DNA from: Gammaproteobacteria bacterium
GTDB taxonomy: Bacteria > Pseudomonadota > Gammaproteobacteria > Arenicellales > Poriferihabitantaceae
Length of the DNA stretch: 64,000 nucleotides
Reading direction: 5' to 3'
Assembly (NCBI GenBank): GCA_026709505.1
Contig: JAPOSW010000072.1
Coordinates: forward strand, 99,634 to 163,633
Shown here piece after piece: positions 19,008-29,190 of this stretch; positions within the stretch are counted from its first letter, which is position 1; the number at the start of each line of letters is the position of its first letter. The notes beneath the pieces were generated by a model, which was given only the letters and a program-made list of their open reading frames with translations, had not been told where the DNA came from and did not search any database. Made by a program: the position numbers and the translations under genes.

Positions 19008-19511
19008 ATGAATTCGGATTCACAAAACCATGAGTTAAGTTCAGAGCAGTTTATCCCCTGTTCACTGATGAGAAGAGCGGCATCGATGGTTTATGATTTC
19101 ATCCTGCTCGGATGTATCCTGTTCATCGCATGGTTGCCGATGCCGCTGATTTCAGCCCTTCTCGACCCTGTCGTTGATCGATTGATTCGGTCGATCTACT
19201 TGCTGGCTGTCTGCTTCTTTTATTTTGCCTGGCCCTGGTGTCGTGGAGGACAGACTCTGGGCATGCGATCATGGCACATACGCCTGATTGACTCGATGAA
19301 CCCCGATCACTCCATCACACTGAAGCAGGCCTGGTTTCGATTTATGGGGTCAATGCTTTCCTGGGCAGCCTTGGGTGCCGGATTTCTCGTTGCGGGTTTT
19401 CACCCTCAAAAACTCGCGTGGCATGACCTGATGTCAGGCACCCGGCTAATTCGGCTAAGCGGTGGCTTTGGAAGATCGGCCCCGCATGAACAACAACATA
19501 AAGATCGCTGA
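19008..19511 (+). CDS. RDD-family membrane protein
   Basis: 167 residues. The N-terminal RRAASMVYDFILLG carries the Arg and Asp of the RDD signature. There are three or four hydrophobic helices (about 28-50, 60-78 and 120-140), and the conserved loop GQTLGMRSWHIRLI follows helix 2. Function of the family is poorly defined. Its 3' end overlaps the convergent MFS gene by 57 bp. Confidence 0.9.
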   Translation: MNSDSQNHELSSEQFIPCSLMRRAASMVYDFILLGCILFIAWLPMPLISALLDPVVDRLIRSIYLLAVCFFYFAWPWCRGGQTLGMRSWHIRLIDSMNPDHSITLKQAWFRFMGSMLSWAALGAGFLVAGFHPQKLAWHDLMSGTRLIRLSGGFGRSAPHEQQHKDR

Positions 19512-20633
19512 AGCAGCGATAATCAGGGTCGGCACGGTCACCAGATTGAGAACAGTCCAGCCGACATGGAAGTGCAGATAGCCGGATATGGCAGCCGTTG
19601 TTGCAACCACGGAAAAAACCAGAAAATCATTAAGCCCCTGAACCATGCCCTTTTCGGAGGGTCGATGGACTTCCGTCAGCAGGGTTGTGCCCCCTACGAA
19701 CAGAAAGTTCCACCCGAGACCAAGAGCAACAAGACCACCCAGATAATGCCAGTACGCGTCTCCGGAAACGCCCAAGCCGATGCTGATAAACAGTGCCGCA
19801 ATACCCAACAGCATAATCCTCAGTACCCCAAAGCGATGGATCAAGTGACCGGTAAAGAAGGAGGGAGCAAACATGCCAACGATGTGCCACTGGATCACTA
19901 CAGCGATCTGATCGAATGTCAGCTCTGAGGCCTGCATCGCAAGCGGCGTCGATACCATGAGCAGGTTCATGGTTCCGTAAGCGATCATTGCACAAAGAGC
20001 AGCTACAATAAATCCGGGTAAAATGATGACATGCGTCAAAGGTCGCCTGTCCTCAGTTTCAGTATTCTTCATAGGGATTGGAAGAGAGGAAAACGGCAAT
20101 ATGGCAAACACTAGCGCGGACATCACAATGATGCTTCCAAAGGCTACCGTAAACGGCGGCAACGATGATATCTGATTGGTGAACCTGGCAATTGAGGGGC
20201 CCAGGAATGCTGCTACCAGCCCCCCTGCCAATACCCAGGATATGGCACGGCTTCGATATTCATCGTTGACGACCTCGGCAGCTGCAAAACGTAGAAATTG
20301 CGCACTGGCCATTGAAAAGCCCTGAAATATTCCGGCCAGCGAAAACCAGAAGAAACTGCCGGTATAAATGCCCATGGCCGCCAGACTTCCACCCAGCAGA
20401 CCGCTGGCTGCCCCGATGTAGAATCCCAGTTTCCTCCCGTATTTTTGCATGAACAGGGATATCGGGATCAGGCCAGCCATGACCGACATGTAGGTTATGC
20501 CCAGTGGCAAGGTCGAATAGATACTCTCGGTTGCAAGCGCGTATCCCACCAAGGCAGAACTGGTCATCGTCAGCGATGTGCTCGACATGATGAGCGCATT
20601 GCAAATTGCGAGAACCAGAATATTTTTGTACAT
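19455..20633 (-). CDS. MFS transporter
   Basis: 392 residues with about 12 hydrophobic segments. MQKYGRKLGFYIGA after helix 2 is the MFS signature A loop, and a polar inter-domain loop with DRRPL lies near 195-205. The substrate is not evident. ATG 20633 is chosen; two GTG codons at 20642-20645 just upstream are possible. The 3' end overlaps the RDD gene. Confidence 0.85.
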   Translation of the reverse strand: MYKNILVLAICNALIMSSTSLTMTSSALVGYALATESIYSTLPLGITYMSVMAGLIPISLFMQKYGRKLGFYIGAASGLLGGSLAAMGIYTGSFFWFSLAGIFQGFSMASAQFLRFAAAEVVNDEYRSRAISWVLAGGLVAAFLGPSIARFTNQISSLPPFTVAFGSIIVMSALVFAILPFSSLPIPMKNTETEDRRPLTHVIILPGFIVAALCAMIAYGTMNLLMVSTPLAMQASELTFDQIAVVIQWHIVGMFAPSFFTGHLIHRFGVLRIMLLGIAALFISIGLGVSGDAYWHYLGGLVALGLGWNFLFVGGTTLLTEVHRPSEKGMVQGLNDFLVFSVVATTAAISGYLHFHVGWTVLNLVTVPTLIIAASAIFMLLFMRGRSSKATA

Positions 20634-20645
20634 CCCTTGCACCAC

Positions 20646-21101
20646 CGTTTATCCGACCCGTTCAGACAAAGCCGGGACTGCTGTCAGATTCCTCAGTCTC
20701 GACATATTTACTGCGAGGATTATGGTAGCACATTTGACATTTTCAGCTTAATAGTGACCATGGCCATGACTTGCTCCCCAGCATTATTCTCAAGCCGGAC
20801 CGCGCTTCAATACGTTCAGCCTGAATGGTTGTAGAGTATATCCCTATATCGGGCTGCTCCTCTCCTTGTTTGTCAATTCCCGAGTGCATTCCATCAATTG
20901 CGGTTGAATGACAGGCGAGCTGCGGTGAATGCGAGGCCAGGATGCCGGCCTGACCCCCCGGCATAATCTTCGCATTACTATTATTTCCTGAGAGTTCAGT
21001 TTGTATAATATCGTTTTGGCCTTGGCCAAACACTTGGGAAGCGTGTCCGTCAAAGCGGCACGGGCAGCAGGCATTCACTGCGAAAAAACTTATTCTTCAT
21101 C
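20646..21101. other. Divergent promoter region, MFS gene / two-component system
   Basis: About 455 bases between divergent genes. No open frame here is convincing. It should hold both promoters. I could not assign boxes with confidence. Confidence 0.4.
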
Positions 21102-21782
21102 ATGCATATTCTGATAATCGAAGACAACGAGGAAATTGCTTCCTACATCGTCAACAAGCTGATCGAACACGGTCATCAGGCTGACCATGCCCTGCGCAGT
21201 GATGAAGGCGGTGAAATGGCGGCAAAGGGAAACTATCACGTGCTCGTTGTCGACAGGATGCTGCCGGGAATGGACGGACTGGAATTGATCAGGAAGCTTC
21301 GTGAGGATGGCATCCAGACACCGATTTTGATTCTGAGCTCGCTCGGGGACCTGGATAATCGGGTTCTGGGCCTCAACGCGGGCGGCGATGACTATCTGGG
21401 CAAGCCCTTTGCGTTTTCTGAACTGCTGGCGCGTCTGGAAGCACTCAATCGTCGACATCAGTCGGAAAACCAGGAAACGGTTCTCGTTGTCGGCGGTCTT
21501 AAAATGGACCTCTTGACCCGGGAAGTCTGGCGCGATGAGAAACCCATCGAACTTGAACCACGCTCTTTCAGTCTTCTGGAATGCTTCATGCGACACAGCA
21601 ATCAGGTTGTGACTCGTGAGATGCTGCTGCAGCATGTCTGGGATTACAATTTCGATCCTCAAACCAATGTGGTGGATGTCCACATCAGCCGCCTTCGGAG
21701 CAAGATCGAAAAGGATTTCGACGTCCACATGCTTTTGACCATCAGGGGAGTCGGCTGGACATTGAGCGATGCTGAAAGCTGA
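21102..21782 (+). CDS. OmpR/PhoB-type response regulator
   Basis: 226 residues. The receiver domain (about 1-118) has the acidic pair EDNEE at 7-11, the phosphoacceptor Asp in VVDRMLPGMDG (about 47-57), Ser in LILSSLGD and Lys in LGKPF. A winged-helix DNA-binding domain (about 128-224) includes VVDVHISRLRSKIEKDF, the typical recognition and wing segment. It is a cytoplasmic transcription factor partnered with the kinase gene that overlaps it by 14 bp. Confidence 0.95.
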   Translation: MHILIIEDNEEIASYIVNKLIEHGHQADHALRSDEGGEMAAKGNYHVLVVDRMLPGMDGLELIRKLREDGIQTPILILSSLGDLDNRVLGLNAGGDDYLGKPFAFSELLARLEALNRRHQSENQETVLVVGGLKMDLLTREVWRDEKPIELEPRSFSLLECFMRHSNQVVTREMLLQHVWDYNFDPQTNVVDVHISRLRSKIEKDFDVHMLLTIRGVGWTLSDAES

Positions 21783-23184
21783 CAAGCCCTTCAAGAGTTA
21801 TGCGTCCAAGCTGACCTTTGTATACATCATCATCTTCAGTATCTCGACACTGATCATTTTTTATTTTCTGTATGTTTTTTCTACCGCATACATGCAGCAA
21901 CAGCTCGAGGATGCGGTCAATGCAGAAATTCAGGGTCTCGCCGAACATTACGATAAGGAAGGCATAGAGGGACTTCAGCGAGTCATCCTTTTTCGGGTCG
22001 AACGGTATGGCCGGGCAGACAATACACTCTACCTGCTAGTCAACCACAACACCACCCCGATTGTCGGGAATATTCTTGACTGGCCCTCCAACGCCAGGGA
22101 AAAAGGGAAATGGATCGAATTTTCCCTGCAATCGGATCTACCCGGCGGCGAGTCCTATCTGGCGCAAGCAAAAATCTTCAAGCTGCCCAAGCCCGGAGAC
22201 CCTGATCGCCCATATGGGCTATTGGTCGGCAAAATTGTCCAGCCTCTGGTCGATATAAAACAGAGCATACAGGCTGCGATCGCATGGGGAATTGTGGTCA
22301 TGATTCTGCTGAGCGCCCTGGGCGGAACACTGCTCGGCCGCAAGGCCACCAGGAAAATCGCCAGAATCAACCAAACTACCACCAGCATCATGTCCGGCAA
22401 CATGTCTGAACGGGTGCCTCTTAGTCGCGAGGCCGACGAACTGGATCAAGTCGCAACAAACCTGAACCTAATGCTTGATCGAATCGAGACCTTGATGGAG
22501 GATATTCGGCGAGTGTCCGACAATATCGCGCACGATCTTCGAACCCCTCTGTCGCGTTTGCGCTATCGACTTGAAGAAAGCCTGAAAAAGTCCGACCCCG
22601 GATCCGAAGCAGCGGAAAACCTTGAACAATCCATCCAGGAGGCTGACTCTCTGCTTGCAACCTTCAATGCCCTGTTGAGAATTGCAAAAATCGAAGCCAG
22701 ACAAGTTGAAGCCGGATTCTGCGAAATTGAAATCAGTACGCTTATCGAGGATATCGTTGATTTCTACGAACCCCTGGCAGAAGAGAAACAGCAAAGCCTT
22801 GAAGCTTCAATTGAGCCAGGCGTCAAGACGCACGGAGACCGCAACCTTCTGTTTCAGGCATTTGCCAACATTCTTGAAAATGCCATCAAATATACGCCGG
22901 AACATGGCAAGATTTCCATCTCGCTCAGGCTGTCGGAAAACCGGGTCACGGTGATCATCGCCGATAACGGACCCGGCATACCCGAAACCCAAAAAGAAGG
23001 CATTTTCGTTCGATTTTATCGTCTGGATCAAAGCCGCAACAGTCCAGGAAGCGGTCTTGGACTCAGCATGACAAAAGCCATAATCAACCTGCACAAGGGT
23101 TCAGTTGAACCGGAGAATAATGAACCCGGAATGCGCATGGTGGTGCGAATTCCGGTTCAAGCAACCCAGGCCCCGCTTGCTTGA
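21769..23184 (+). CDS. Sensor histidine kinase
   Basis: 471 residues. Membrane helices at about 15-40 and 165-185 bracket a periplasmic sensor domain of some 125 residues. Then come a HAMP linker (RKIARINQTTTSIMSGNMSE), the HisKA helix with phosphoacceptor His in NIAHDLRTPLSRLR (about 257-270), and the ATPase domain with N box NILENAIKYTPEHGK, G1 DNGPGIP and G2 GSGLGLSM. It phosphorylates the regulator encoded just upstream. The signal is unknown. Confidence 0.95.
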   Translation: MLKADKPFKSYASKLTFVYIIIFSISTLIIFYFLYVFSTAYMQQQLEDAVNAEIQGLAEHYDKEGIEGLQRVILFRVERYGRADNTLYLLVNHNTTPIVGNILDWPSNAREKGKWIEFSLQSDLPGGESYLAQAKIFKLPKPGDPDRPYGLLVGKIVQPLVDIKQSIQAAIAWGIVVMILLSALGGTLLGRKATRKIARINQTTTSIMSGNMSERVPLSREADELDQVATNLNLMLDRIETLMEDIRRVSDNIAHDLRTPLSRLRYRLEESLKKSDPGSEAAENLEQSIQEADSLLATFNALLRIAKIEARQVEAGFCEIEISTLIEDIVDFYEPLAEEKQQSLEASIEPGVKTHGDRNLLFQAFANILENAIKYTPEHGKISISLRLSENRVTVIIADNGPGIPETQKEGIFVRFYRLDQSRNSPGSGLGLSMTKAIINLHKGSVEPENNEPGMRMVVRIPVQATQAPLA

Positions 23185-23267
23185 TAAAACGGCCCCGATG
23201 CCCGTGTCGTTTTGGCGGGACTGGGAAGCCGCCATGATCCGAACAAGCCCAATATGGCCATATCCGA

Positions 23268-23834
23268 TTATTCGACAGGAATCGCCAATCCTTCGGTTCG
23301 GGCGGGCTGCGATGGTGTTGGCTCATCATTCACCAGTCCAGCATCATTGGTCGCCTGTTCTTCCTGATCAGTGAAATTCAAGTCAGACCAACCCGGGATC
23401 GAAGGTTGATCCAGAAAGTGAAAGGTCGTATACAGCGCTGCAATGCCTGTCACAATGACCGTGAGCAGTATCCAGAGAAACCAGCGGAACCGCCTTCTCC
23501 TCCTTGGCGGCATCGCACTTTGGGACGGGACATTGAGATTGTTCTTTGAGGCGATTCCAATATTTGTATCCGGCTCAAGGTTCAACCGATCAATAAAGAC
23601 ATCCGGATCAATTTTCAATAAACCACAGTAGGAGCGGATGTAGCCCTTGGTGTATGTATTGCCGGGCAACTGGTCATATTGATCGTTTTCAAGCGCTACG
23701 ATATAGGGTAGCCCCAGCTTGAGCGAACTGGCGACATCCTCCCTCGAAAGCCGCTGGCTTTCTCGGCATTTGCGGAGGGTTTGTCCAGTTGACTGAGAGT
23801 CTTCGGTAGCAATATTCCCGTTTTCAGGCTTCAT
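23268..23834 (-). CDS. RodZ-like helix-turn-helix membrane protein, short form
   Basis: 188 residues from ATG 23834. Residues about 17-85 are the RodZ/HTH_25 domain (GQTLRKCRESQRLSREDVA; NTYTKGYIRSYCGLLKID). A very basic stretch PRRRRRFRWF precedes one membrane helix (about 118-140). The periplasmic tail is only about 45 residues, so the DUF4115 domain of full RodZ is missing. It probably has a role in cell shape or MreB anchoring, but the short form might be a different regulator. The frame remains open up to 23924. Confidence 0.75.
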   Translation of the reverse strand: MKPENGNIATEDSQSTGQTLRKCRESQRLSREDVASSLKLGLPYIVALENDQYDQLPGNTYTKGYIRSYCGLLKIDPDVFIDRLNLEPDTNIGIASKNNLNVPSQSAMPPRRRRRFRWFLWILLTVIVTGIAALYTTFHFLDQPSIPGWSDLNFTDQEEQATNDAGLVNDEPTPSQPARTEGLAIPVE

Positions 23835-24546
23835 CTTCCATTGTGCAGTCTGTGCGTACTGAAAGTTTAACCCATCAGCGACTATTCCGTCAGGCAAATA
23901 AGCCAGACAATCAGAAATAGACAAAAGCCATCATTTGAGGTGATACTCCCAGCATATGACGACAATTTTGTTTTTCCCGGTTTTTGAAGCCAGAGTGCCC
24001 TTGAGCCATGACAAATTGTGTTGTAAAACGGATCATTGCACAATCTGGAGTATTTCCTGGGCGTTTTCCTGAGGAACGCTATCTCCGGGACTGACTCAAG
24101 ACAAAGGCTTAGGTCCAGGGCAAAGGAAGCAGGGATTTGAGAATGGTTTCGCAGTCCCGGATATGTCGGGAATAATTGCTGCTCTCGTATAGAATAATCG
24201 GGAATTTGCCCTGTATTCGGGCAGCCGCAATAGCGAGAAATGCCAGACCATGAAACTTCTCGAAAACAGATCGTGACGATGTGCCGTCAAACGATTCCGG
24301 CGATACGACTCATGAATGCCCCAATTTGGGCATCCCCCCCACTCGCGTCAGATGTTGGAACCGAGTTTTTTCCGCCTTCCAGCATGAAGGCAGCCGAAAA
24401 AAGACAGTCTAGCGGCAGAAGCATCAATCAACAATGATTCATTTCGTCACCGGATGATCGCCGGACATCGCAAAATCAACTGCTGTTTCACGGAAAACCG
24501 TCTCGGCGAGACCGTGGTCAAATACTGGAAGCTCTCTCTGTAAATT
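23835..24546. other. Intergenic region between rodZ-like gene and pnp
   Basis: About 700 bases with no gene I can support. A hairpin-like repeat around 24366-24400 is flanked by T on the left and A on the right, the reverse of an intrinsic terminator. Nothing else stands out. Confidence 0.45.
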
Positions 24547-26631
24547 TCAGGATTCCAGCACTTTCATGCTGAGCCGAACCTTGCCTTGCTTGTCGATTTC
24601 AAGAACCTTGACTCGGACTATGTCACCTTCTGAAAGCACATCGCTTACCTCGTTGACCCGCTTGTTCGAGATTTGCGAAATATGCACCAATCCATCCCGG
24701 CCGGGCAGAATATTGACATAAGCGCCGTAGCCCATAATGCGGACCACCTTGCCTTCGTAAATTGAATTGACTTCGACATCGGCCGTGATTTGCTCAATAC
24801 GCCTTATGGCTTCCTGAGCGGCCGCATTGTCTGTAGAGGCAAGCTTGACCGTGCCATCGTCGTCAATATCAATATTTACGCCTGTTTCCTCACAGATTGA
24901 CCGGATAACACTGCCGCCCTTGCCGATGACGTCACGGATTTTTTCCGGCTTGATGTGAATAGTCATGATGCGAGGGGCATATTCCGACATCTCCCCGGCA
25001 GAATTAATGGCCTTGTTCATTTCGCCGAGAATGTGCAGCCGCCCCGATTTTGCCTGATCCAGCGCCTTGGACATGATTTCTTCCGTAATTCCATCAATCT
25101 TGATATCCATTTGCAGAGCGGTAATGCCATCTGCCGTACCAGCGACTTTAAAGTCCATATCGCCAAGATGATCCTCATCTCCCAGAATATCGGTCAATAC
25201 TGCAAACTCCTCCCCCTCCTTGATGAGGCCCATGGCAACTCCAGCAACAGCACCTTTGGTGCTGACTCCGGCCTGCATCAATGCGAGCGAAGTACCGCAT
25301 ACCGTTGCCATGGAACTTGATCCATTCGATTCGGTAATCTCCGAAACAACCCGGATGGTGTAGGGAAACTGTTCCTGGCTTGGCAATATTGCCTTGATGC
25401 CTCGCTTGGCCAATCGTCCATGACCGATTTCCCGGCGCTTGGGGGAACCGACGCGACCGGTCTCTCCAACACAGTAAGGCGGGAAGTTATAATGCAGCAT
25501 GAAACTATCGCGATAATCTCCTTCCAGGGCATCAATCAGCTGTGCATCCCGGTCTGTACCCAGAGTTACCACAACGATGGCTTGTGTCTCCCCGCGGGTA
25601 AATACCACAGAACCGTGAGTTCTTGGCAGCAATCCGGTTTCGATACTGATCGGTCGAACGGTTTCGATATCCCTACCATCGATTCGGGGTTTGCCGGAGA
25701 GGATCAGGTGTCGAACATGTTTTTTCTCGAGTGTCTTGAATGCAGCCAGGACATCGGATTCCGATGGCTGATCCGTTTCTGGATTCACCAGTTCGGTCAG
25801 CACTTGATCCCTGACGCCAGACAGTGCGGCAAGTCGCTCTGTCTTGTCCGCAATTGCATAGGCATCAGCAATTGATGACGCGGCCAGTTCCCTGACCCTA
25901 TCCGCGATACCTTCATCTTTTGTGACTGCTTGCCAGTTCCAGGGTTCCTTGCCAGCCTCTCGACCGAGTTCCCGAATGGCCTGAATGGCAGCCAACCCTT
26001 CATGATGCCCAAACATGACGGCGCCGAGCATGACTTCCTCTGAGAGGATGTTTGCTTCCGATTCGACCATCAGGACGGCATTTTCTGTTCCGGCGACCAC
26101 CAGATCCAGATCGGATTCCTTTTGCACTGTCGAATGCCGGGGGTTTAGCACGTACTCTCCATTCACGTAACCGACCCGTGCAGCCGCAATTGGACCATTG
26201 AACGGAATGCCGGATATCTCCAATGCAGCAGAGGTGCCCAGCATGGCAACTATATCAGGGTTGATTTCCGGGTCCAGTGACAATACGGTTATGATAATCT
26301 GAACCTCATTCAAAAACCCATCCGGAAAGAGAGGCCGGATGGGACGATCAATCAGCCGACAGGTCAAGATTGCGTTTTCCGAGGGGCGCCCTTCCCGCTT
26401 GAAGAAGCCGCCGGGAATTTTGCCAGCCGCATATGTGCGTTCTTCATAATCTACGGTGAGCGGGAAAAAATCCTGCCCGGGGGACTGTTCTTTTCGGCCT
26501 ACTACGGTCGACATCACGACAGTATCGCCCATGCTTGCTATGACCGCACCCTGCGCTTGCCGGGCAATTGCGCCCGTTTCCAGACGCACTTCGTGGTGAC
26601 CATACTGAAAGGTCTTAATAATTTTGTTCAA
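24547..26631 (-). CDS. pnp: Polyribonucleotide nucleotidyltransferase
   Basis: 694 residues, the full family length. Two RNase PH-like domains (about 1-215 and 305-530) are joined by an all-helical linker, then a KH domain with [12 protein letters not shown] (about 565-576) and an S1 domain beginning near 620 ([20 protein letters not shown]). It is a phosphorolytic 3'-5' exoribonuclease and degradosome component. It follows rpsO by about 30 bp on the same strand, the conserved rpsO-pnp operon. Confidence 0.98.
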   Translation of the reverse strand: MNKIIKTFQYGHHEVRLETGAIARQAQGAVIASMGDTVVMSTVVGRKEQSPGQDFFPLTVDYEERTYAAGKIPGGFFKREGRPSENAILTCRLIDRPIRPLFPDGFLNEVQIIITVLSLDPEINPDIVAMLGTSAALEISGIPFNGPIAAARVGYVNGEYVLNPRHSTVQKESDLDLVVAGTENAVLMVESEANILSEEVMLGAVMFGHHEGLAAIQAIRELGREAGKEPWNWQAVTKDEGIADRVRELAASSIADAYAIADKTERLAALSGVRDQVLTELVNPETDQPSESDVLAAFKTLEKKHVRHLILSGKPRIDGRDIETVRPISIETGLLPRTHGSVVFTRGETQAIVVVTLGTDRDAQLIDALEGDYRDSFMLHYNFPPYCVGETGRVGSPKRREIGHGRLAKRGIKAILPSQEQFPYTIRVVSEITESNGSSSMATVCGTSLALMQAGVSTKGAVAGVAMGLIKEGEEFAVLTDILGDEDHLGDMDFKVAGTADGITALQMDIKIDGITEEIMSKALDQAKSGRLHILGEMNKAINSAGEMSEYAPRIMTIHIKPEKIRDVIGKGGSVIRSICEETGVNIDIDDDGTVKLASTDNAAAQEAIRRIEQITADVEVNSIYEGKVVRIMGYGAYVNILPGRDGLVHISQISNKRVNEVSDVLSEGDIVRVKVLEIDKQGKVRLSMKVLES

Positions 26632-26662
26632 GGTTTTTTCTCAGGATATGATGGAAAGAAGG

Positions 26663-26932
26663 CTATTTGCGCAAGCCCAGTTTTTTGATGAGCGCTCGAT
26701 AGCGTTCTAGATCGTTTTTTCGAAGATAATCCAGCATCTTGCGGCGGTGGTTGACCATTTTGAGCAATCCACGCCTGGAATGATCGTCATGGGCATGAAT
26801 CTTGAAGTGGCCAGCCAAGTCCTTAATCCTTGCTGTTATCAGGGCGATCTGTACTTCCGGCGATCCGGTATCTCCATCGCCATGCTGGTGATCCTTAATT
26901 ACGGCAGCCTTATCTTGAGCAGTCAATGCCAT
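26663..26932 (-). CDS. rpsO: Ribosomal protein S15
   Basis: 89 residues, the standard S15 length, with the typical [16 protein letters not shown] and [12 protein letters not shown] segments. It binds 16S rRNA in the small-subunit platform. First gene of the rpsO-pnp operon. A promoter and a palindrome in the leader are listed separately. Confidence 0.98.
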   Translation of the reverse strand: MALTAQDKAAVIKDHQHGDGDTGSPEVQIALITARIKDLAGHFKIHAHDDHSRRGLLKMVNHRRKMLDYLRKNDLERYRALIKKLGLRK

Positions 26933-26956
26933 TGTTTCGAAAATGTCGGGTTAGGC

Positions 26957-26972
26957 CCAGAGTGCACTCTGG
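26957..26972 (-). promoter_or_regulatory. Palindrome in rpsO leader
   Basis: A perfect 16-bp palindrome (CCAGAGTGCACTCTGG) about 25 nt upstream of the rpsO start codon. S15 represses its own translation through leader RNA structure in several bacteria, so this could be part of that element; this is inference only. Confidence 0.35.
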
Positions 26973-27047
26973 AATAGTGAAAAGATCGACAGATTTGCCG
27001 AGAACCCATTCAAGGATTTGAACTCGACGGCTTTGTCAGGGTTTCAT

Positions 27048-27075
27048 ATTGTATCCACGATTTGCTTTATTTCAA
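27048..27075 (-). promoter_or_regulatory. Putative sigma-70 promoter of rpsO-pnp
   Basis: TTGAAA (27070-27075) and TACAAT (27048-27053) on the minus strand are spaced by 16 nt. The -10 matches five of six consensus bases. It would give a leader of about 110 nt before rpsO. Confidence 0.55.
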
Positions 27076-27403
27076 CTATTTTTGCAACATAATTGCGAGA
27101 ACAGTGCCGGCCAATGAAGCGCTGGAAATTAGGCATCGAGGGACCTGTTGGCGGAATTTTTCACAGTCCCTCAACCATGTTCTGCATTTCCAGTGGCCAG
27201 CCATCAAGCGCAGCCGTGCAGTTTTCCGCATCAGGTCTTCATTCTGTCGTCGTCAAATGGCCTGTCGACTGCCTGTTATTCGCTCATGCCGTAATCGCTG
27301 CGTTCTTTCTGACCTGCTTCAAGAGTGGAAATGTGCTGCGGGGCTGTGCAGTGCAAAACGGAACATTCCATGACTCTTGGCAACATTGGCTGACTCGTCA
27401 AAT
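27076..27403. other. Intergenic region between rpsO promoter and pdxJ
   Basis: About 330 bases with overlapping short plus-strand frames but no recognisable protein and no tRNA cloverleaf. Nothing supportable. Confidence 0.4.
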
Positions 27404-28135
27404 TTATGCTTGAGCGCAGATTCGCAGATAGCTGGCAATCACATGCCTGAATCCATGCTCGATACATTCAACGATCAGAGCGTGGCCAATCGAAACCTCG
27501 AGAATACTGCCTATGGCAAGAAATTCAGACAGGTTTTCCAGGTTCAGATCATGCCCCGCATTGACTCCGATGTTGGCCAACCGGGCTGCCTGTACAGCGT
27601 CGCAATAGGCAGATAGCACCGCAGAGTGGCTCTTTCCCCGATAGCTGCTGGCATAGAGCTCCGTATACAGCTCGATTCGATCAGTGCCAATTTTCGATGC
27701 AGCCTCAACCTGCAATGGATCCGGGTCCACAAACAAGGAAGACCGGATACCTGCACTGCGCAGCCGGTCCAGCACCGGCGCCAGTATTGAAGACGAATTC
27801 TCAATATCCCATCCATGATCAGAAGTAATCTGATCCACGGTGTCAGGAACCAATGTGCATTGATCCGGCTTGACTTCACAGACCAGATCGAGAAAATCCT
27901 GGGATGGATACCCCTCTATGTTGAATTCGACCTGTTCTCGAGGCCTGCAGATTTCTGCGAGTGCATAGACATCTGAACGCCGTGTATGACGCTCATCCTG
28001 TCTTGGGTGGACCGTTATCCCGCCTGCTCCCAGCGCTATGAATCGCTGAGCGAATCCTGTGACGCTCGGATAATCCCTGCCCCGCGAATTTCTGAGCAAT
28101 GCAATCTTGTTTAAATTTACGCTAAGCCGGGTCAT
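27404..28135 (-). CDS. pdxJ: Pyridoxine 5'-phosphate synthase
   Basis: 243 residues from ATG 28135, the usual PdxJ length. SVNLNKIALLRNSRG opens the TIM barrel. GAGGITVHPRQDERH, VEFNIEGYP, CTLVPD and INAGHDLNL-like VNAGHDLNL are family motifs, and EVSIGHALI closes the phosphate site. It joins 1-deoxyxylulose-5-phosphate with 3-amino-1-hydroxyacetone phosphate in vitamin B6 synthesis. It overlaps the preceding ORF by 14 bp, so it seems to be the last gene of the amine cluster operon. Confidence 0.96.
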   Translation of the reverse strand: MTRLSVNLNKIALLRNSRGRDYPSVTGFAQRFIALGAGGITVHPRQDERHTRRSDVYALAEICRPREQVEFNIEGYPSQDFLDLVCEVKPDQCTLVPDTVDQITSDHGWDIENSSSILAPVLDRLRSAGIRSSLFVDPDPLQVEAASKIGTDRIELYTELYASSYRGKSHSAVLSAYCDAVQAARLANIGVNAGHDLNLENLSEFLAIGSILEVSIGHALIVECIEHGFRHVIASYLRICAQA

Positions 28136-28694
28136 CAGCATGCAACAAGTCGAGTTCCATGAATTCCGAGGTTTTCCAGTCCGGTGCAAAGCCCAGTATT
28201 TTTGTTGTATTTCCCATGTTTGGATTGAACAGCCGATTGTGCCAAAATGCGGCCTGATATTTCGGCTCTGCTTCGGGAATGTCCCTTATTCTGCAATCAA
28301 TAGCATAACGCTGATTGCCCTGCTCAAAAATCAAGCAGCCCTCGCCGATCCTTGCTGCTCGCTCGACAAAAGCACTCCCTGCAGGGTAGACTGCCATCAT
28401 CTCGCCAGAGAACTCTTCAGGAACTTGATAGTAGTACTCCGACAACAGCTTGATTGCCTGCTGATAGCGATCTGCAGGATCCTGGGTTTTCTGATAGATA
28501 TACTTGAATTGCCGAGTCAGGTCAGCACTTTCGGATTTAGACAGAACCACGGTCACATCTCCGACATCCTGGCTGTTTACGACCAAGCGCGGACGCATGC
28601 CGCACGATGGCCTGCCCTGGTCCTTTCGAACCGAGTATTGTCGGATTCTACATTGCCAGCGAATAAACTGCCTGCTCAATTCGTCTGGATTCAT
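28122..28694 (-). CDS. Conserved-looking protein of unknown function (amine cluster)
   Basis: 190 residues, soluble, no signal peptide. It begins MNPDELSRQFIRWQCRIRQY, carries RPSCGMRPRLVV and ends with WHNRLFNPNMG and GFAPDW. This pattern seems familiar from uncharacterised proteobacterial proteins, but I cannot name a domain. It lies between the 127-residue ORF (98-bp gap) and pdxJ (14-bp overlap) on the same strand, so a role linked to the amine or B6 genes is possible. Confidence 0.75.
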   Translation of the reverse strand: MNPDELSRQFIRWQCRIRQYSVRKDQGRPSCGMRPRLVVNSQDVGDVTVVLSKSESADLTRQFKYIYQKTQDPADRYQQAIKLLSEYYYQVPEEFSGEMMAVYPAGSAFVERAARIGEGCLIFEQGNQRYAIDCRIRDIPEAEPKYQAAFWHNRLFNPNMGNTTKILGFAPDWKTSEFMELDLLHADDPA

Positions 28695-28792
28695 GATGGT
28701 CCACGATTATCGATCACGGCAATGCCCGCCAAGGCAATGGCCGTTGACGGCACGTATCCAGCTTCACGCTCGCTCGGAGTTCGGAAAATGAT

Positions 28793-29176
28793 TCAAAATT
28801 TTGAATAGGCACGCATCAAGTCAACCATTGGATGGGACTTCGACATTTGAAACTTGACCAGCAATTCGCGAGCGATCATGTCACGATCCTGCTGGTTGTC
28901 AGGCAATTCAATGTCTTGCGGTATGGTCACCCAGCCATTGATGTTTCGATCGAATACGGCTGCGCTGCCCTCTTCATATCCCATGTGAACATCCTCAAGC
29001 CAATTCAGGTCGGACCAGCCCATGATCTCCATGTACTTCTTGAGAAAAGGTGGACATCGATCCATGTCCGGAACCAGATTTACATCGTATCGATATCCGA
29101 TATGCTGCCCGATATCCTTCTCTCGGTCGGAATCGAGCCCGTCTGATTCAAGATACTTGTTAATATTTTCTGTCAC
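28793..29176 (-). CDS. Small acidic protein of unknown function (amine cluster)
   Basis: 127 residues from GTG 29176, chosen because GGGGAGGAA sits 8 nt upstream. It is rich in Asp/Glu and aromatic residues (CPPFLKKYMEIMGWSDLNWL), with no membrane segment. It starts 14 bp after the GlxD-like gene and so is almost certainly in the operon. I do not recognise the family; it may be an accessory or stability subunit of the synthase. Confidence 0.72.
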   Translation of the reverse strand: MTENINKYLESDGLDSDREKDIGQHIGYRYDVNLVPDMDRCPPFLKKYMEIMGWSDLNWLEDVHMGYEEGSAAVFDRNINGWVTIPQDIELPDNQQDRDMIARELLVKFQMSKSHPMVDLMRAYSKF

Positions 29177-29190
29177 GGGTTGTTCCTCCC

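Noticed and set aside
21090..21794. 234-residue minus-strand frame
   Set aside because: Exactly antisense to the response regulator gene, which has all receiver and winged-helix motifs.
24366..24400. Hairpin flanked by T6 and A6
   Set aside because: The flanks are in the wrong order for an intrinsic terminator on either strand; it may only extend the stem.
27011..27025. tRNA T-loop-like sequence on the minus strand (GAGTTCAAATCC)
   Set aside because: The flanking bases do not pair as a T stem and no cloverleaf can be drawn.
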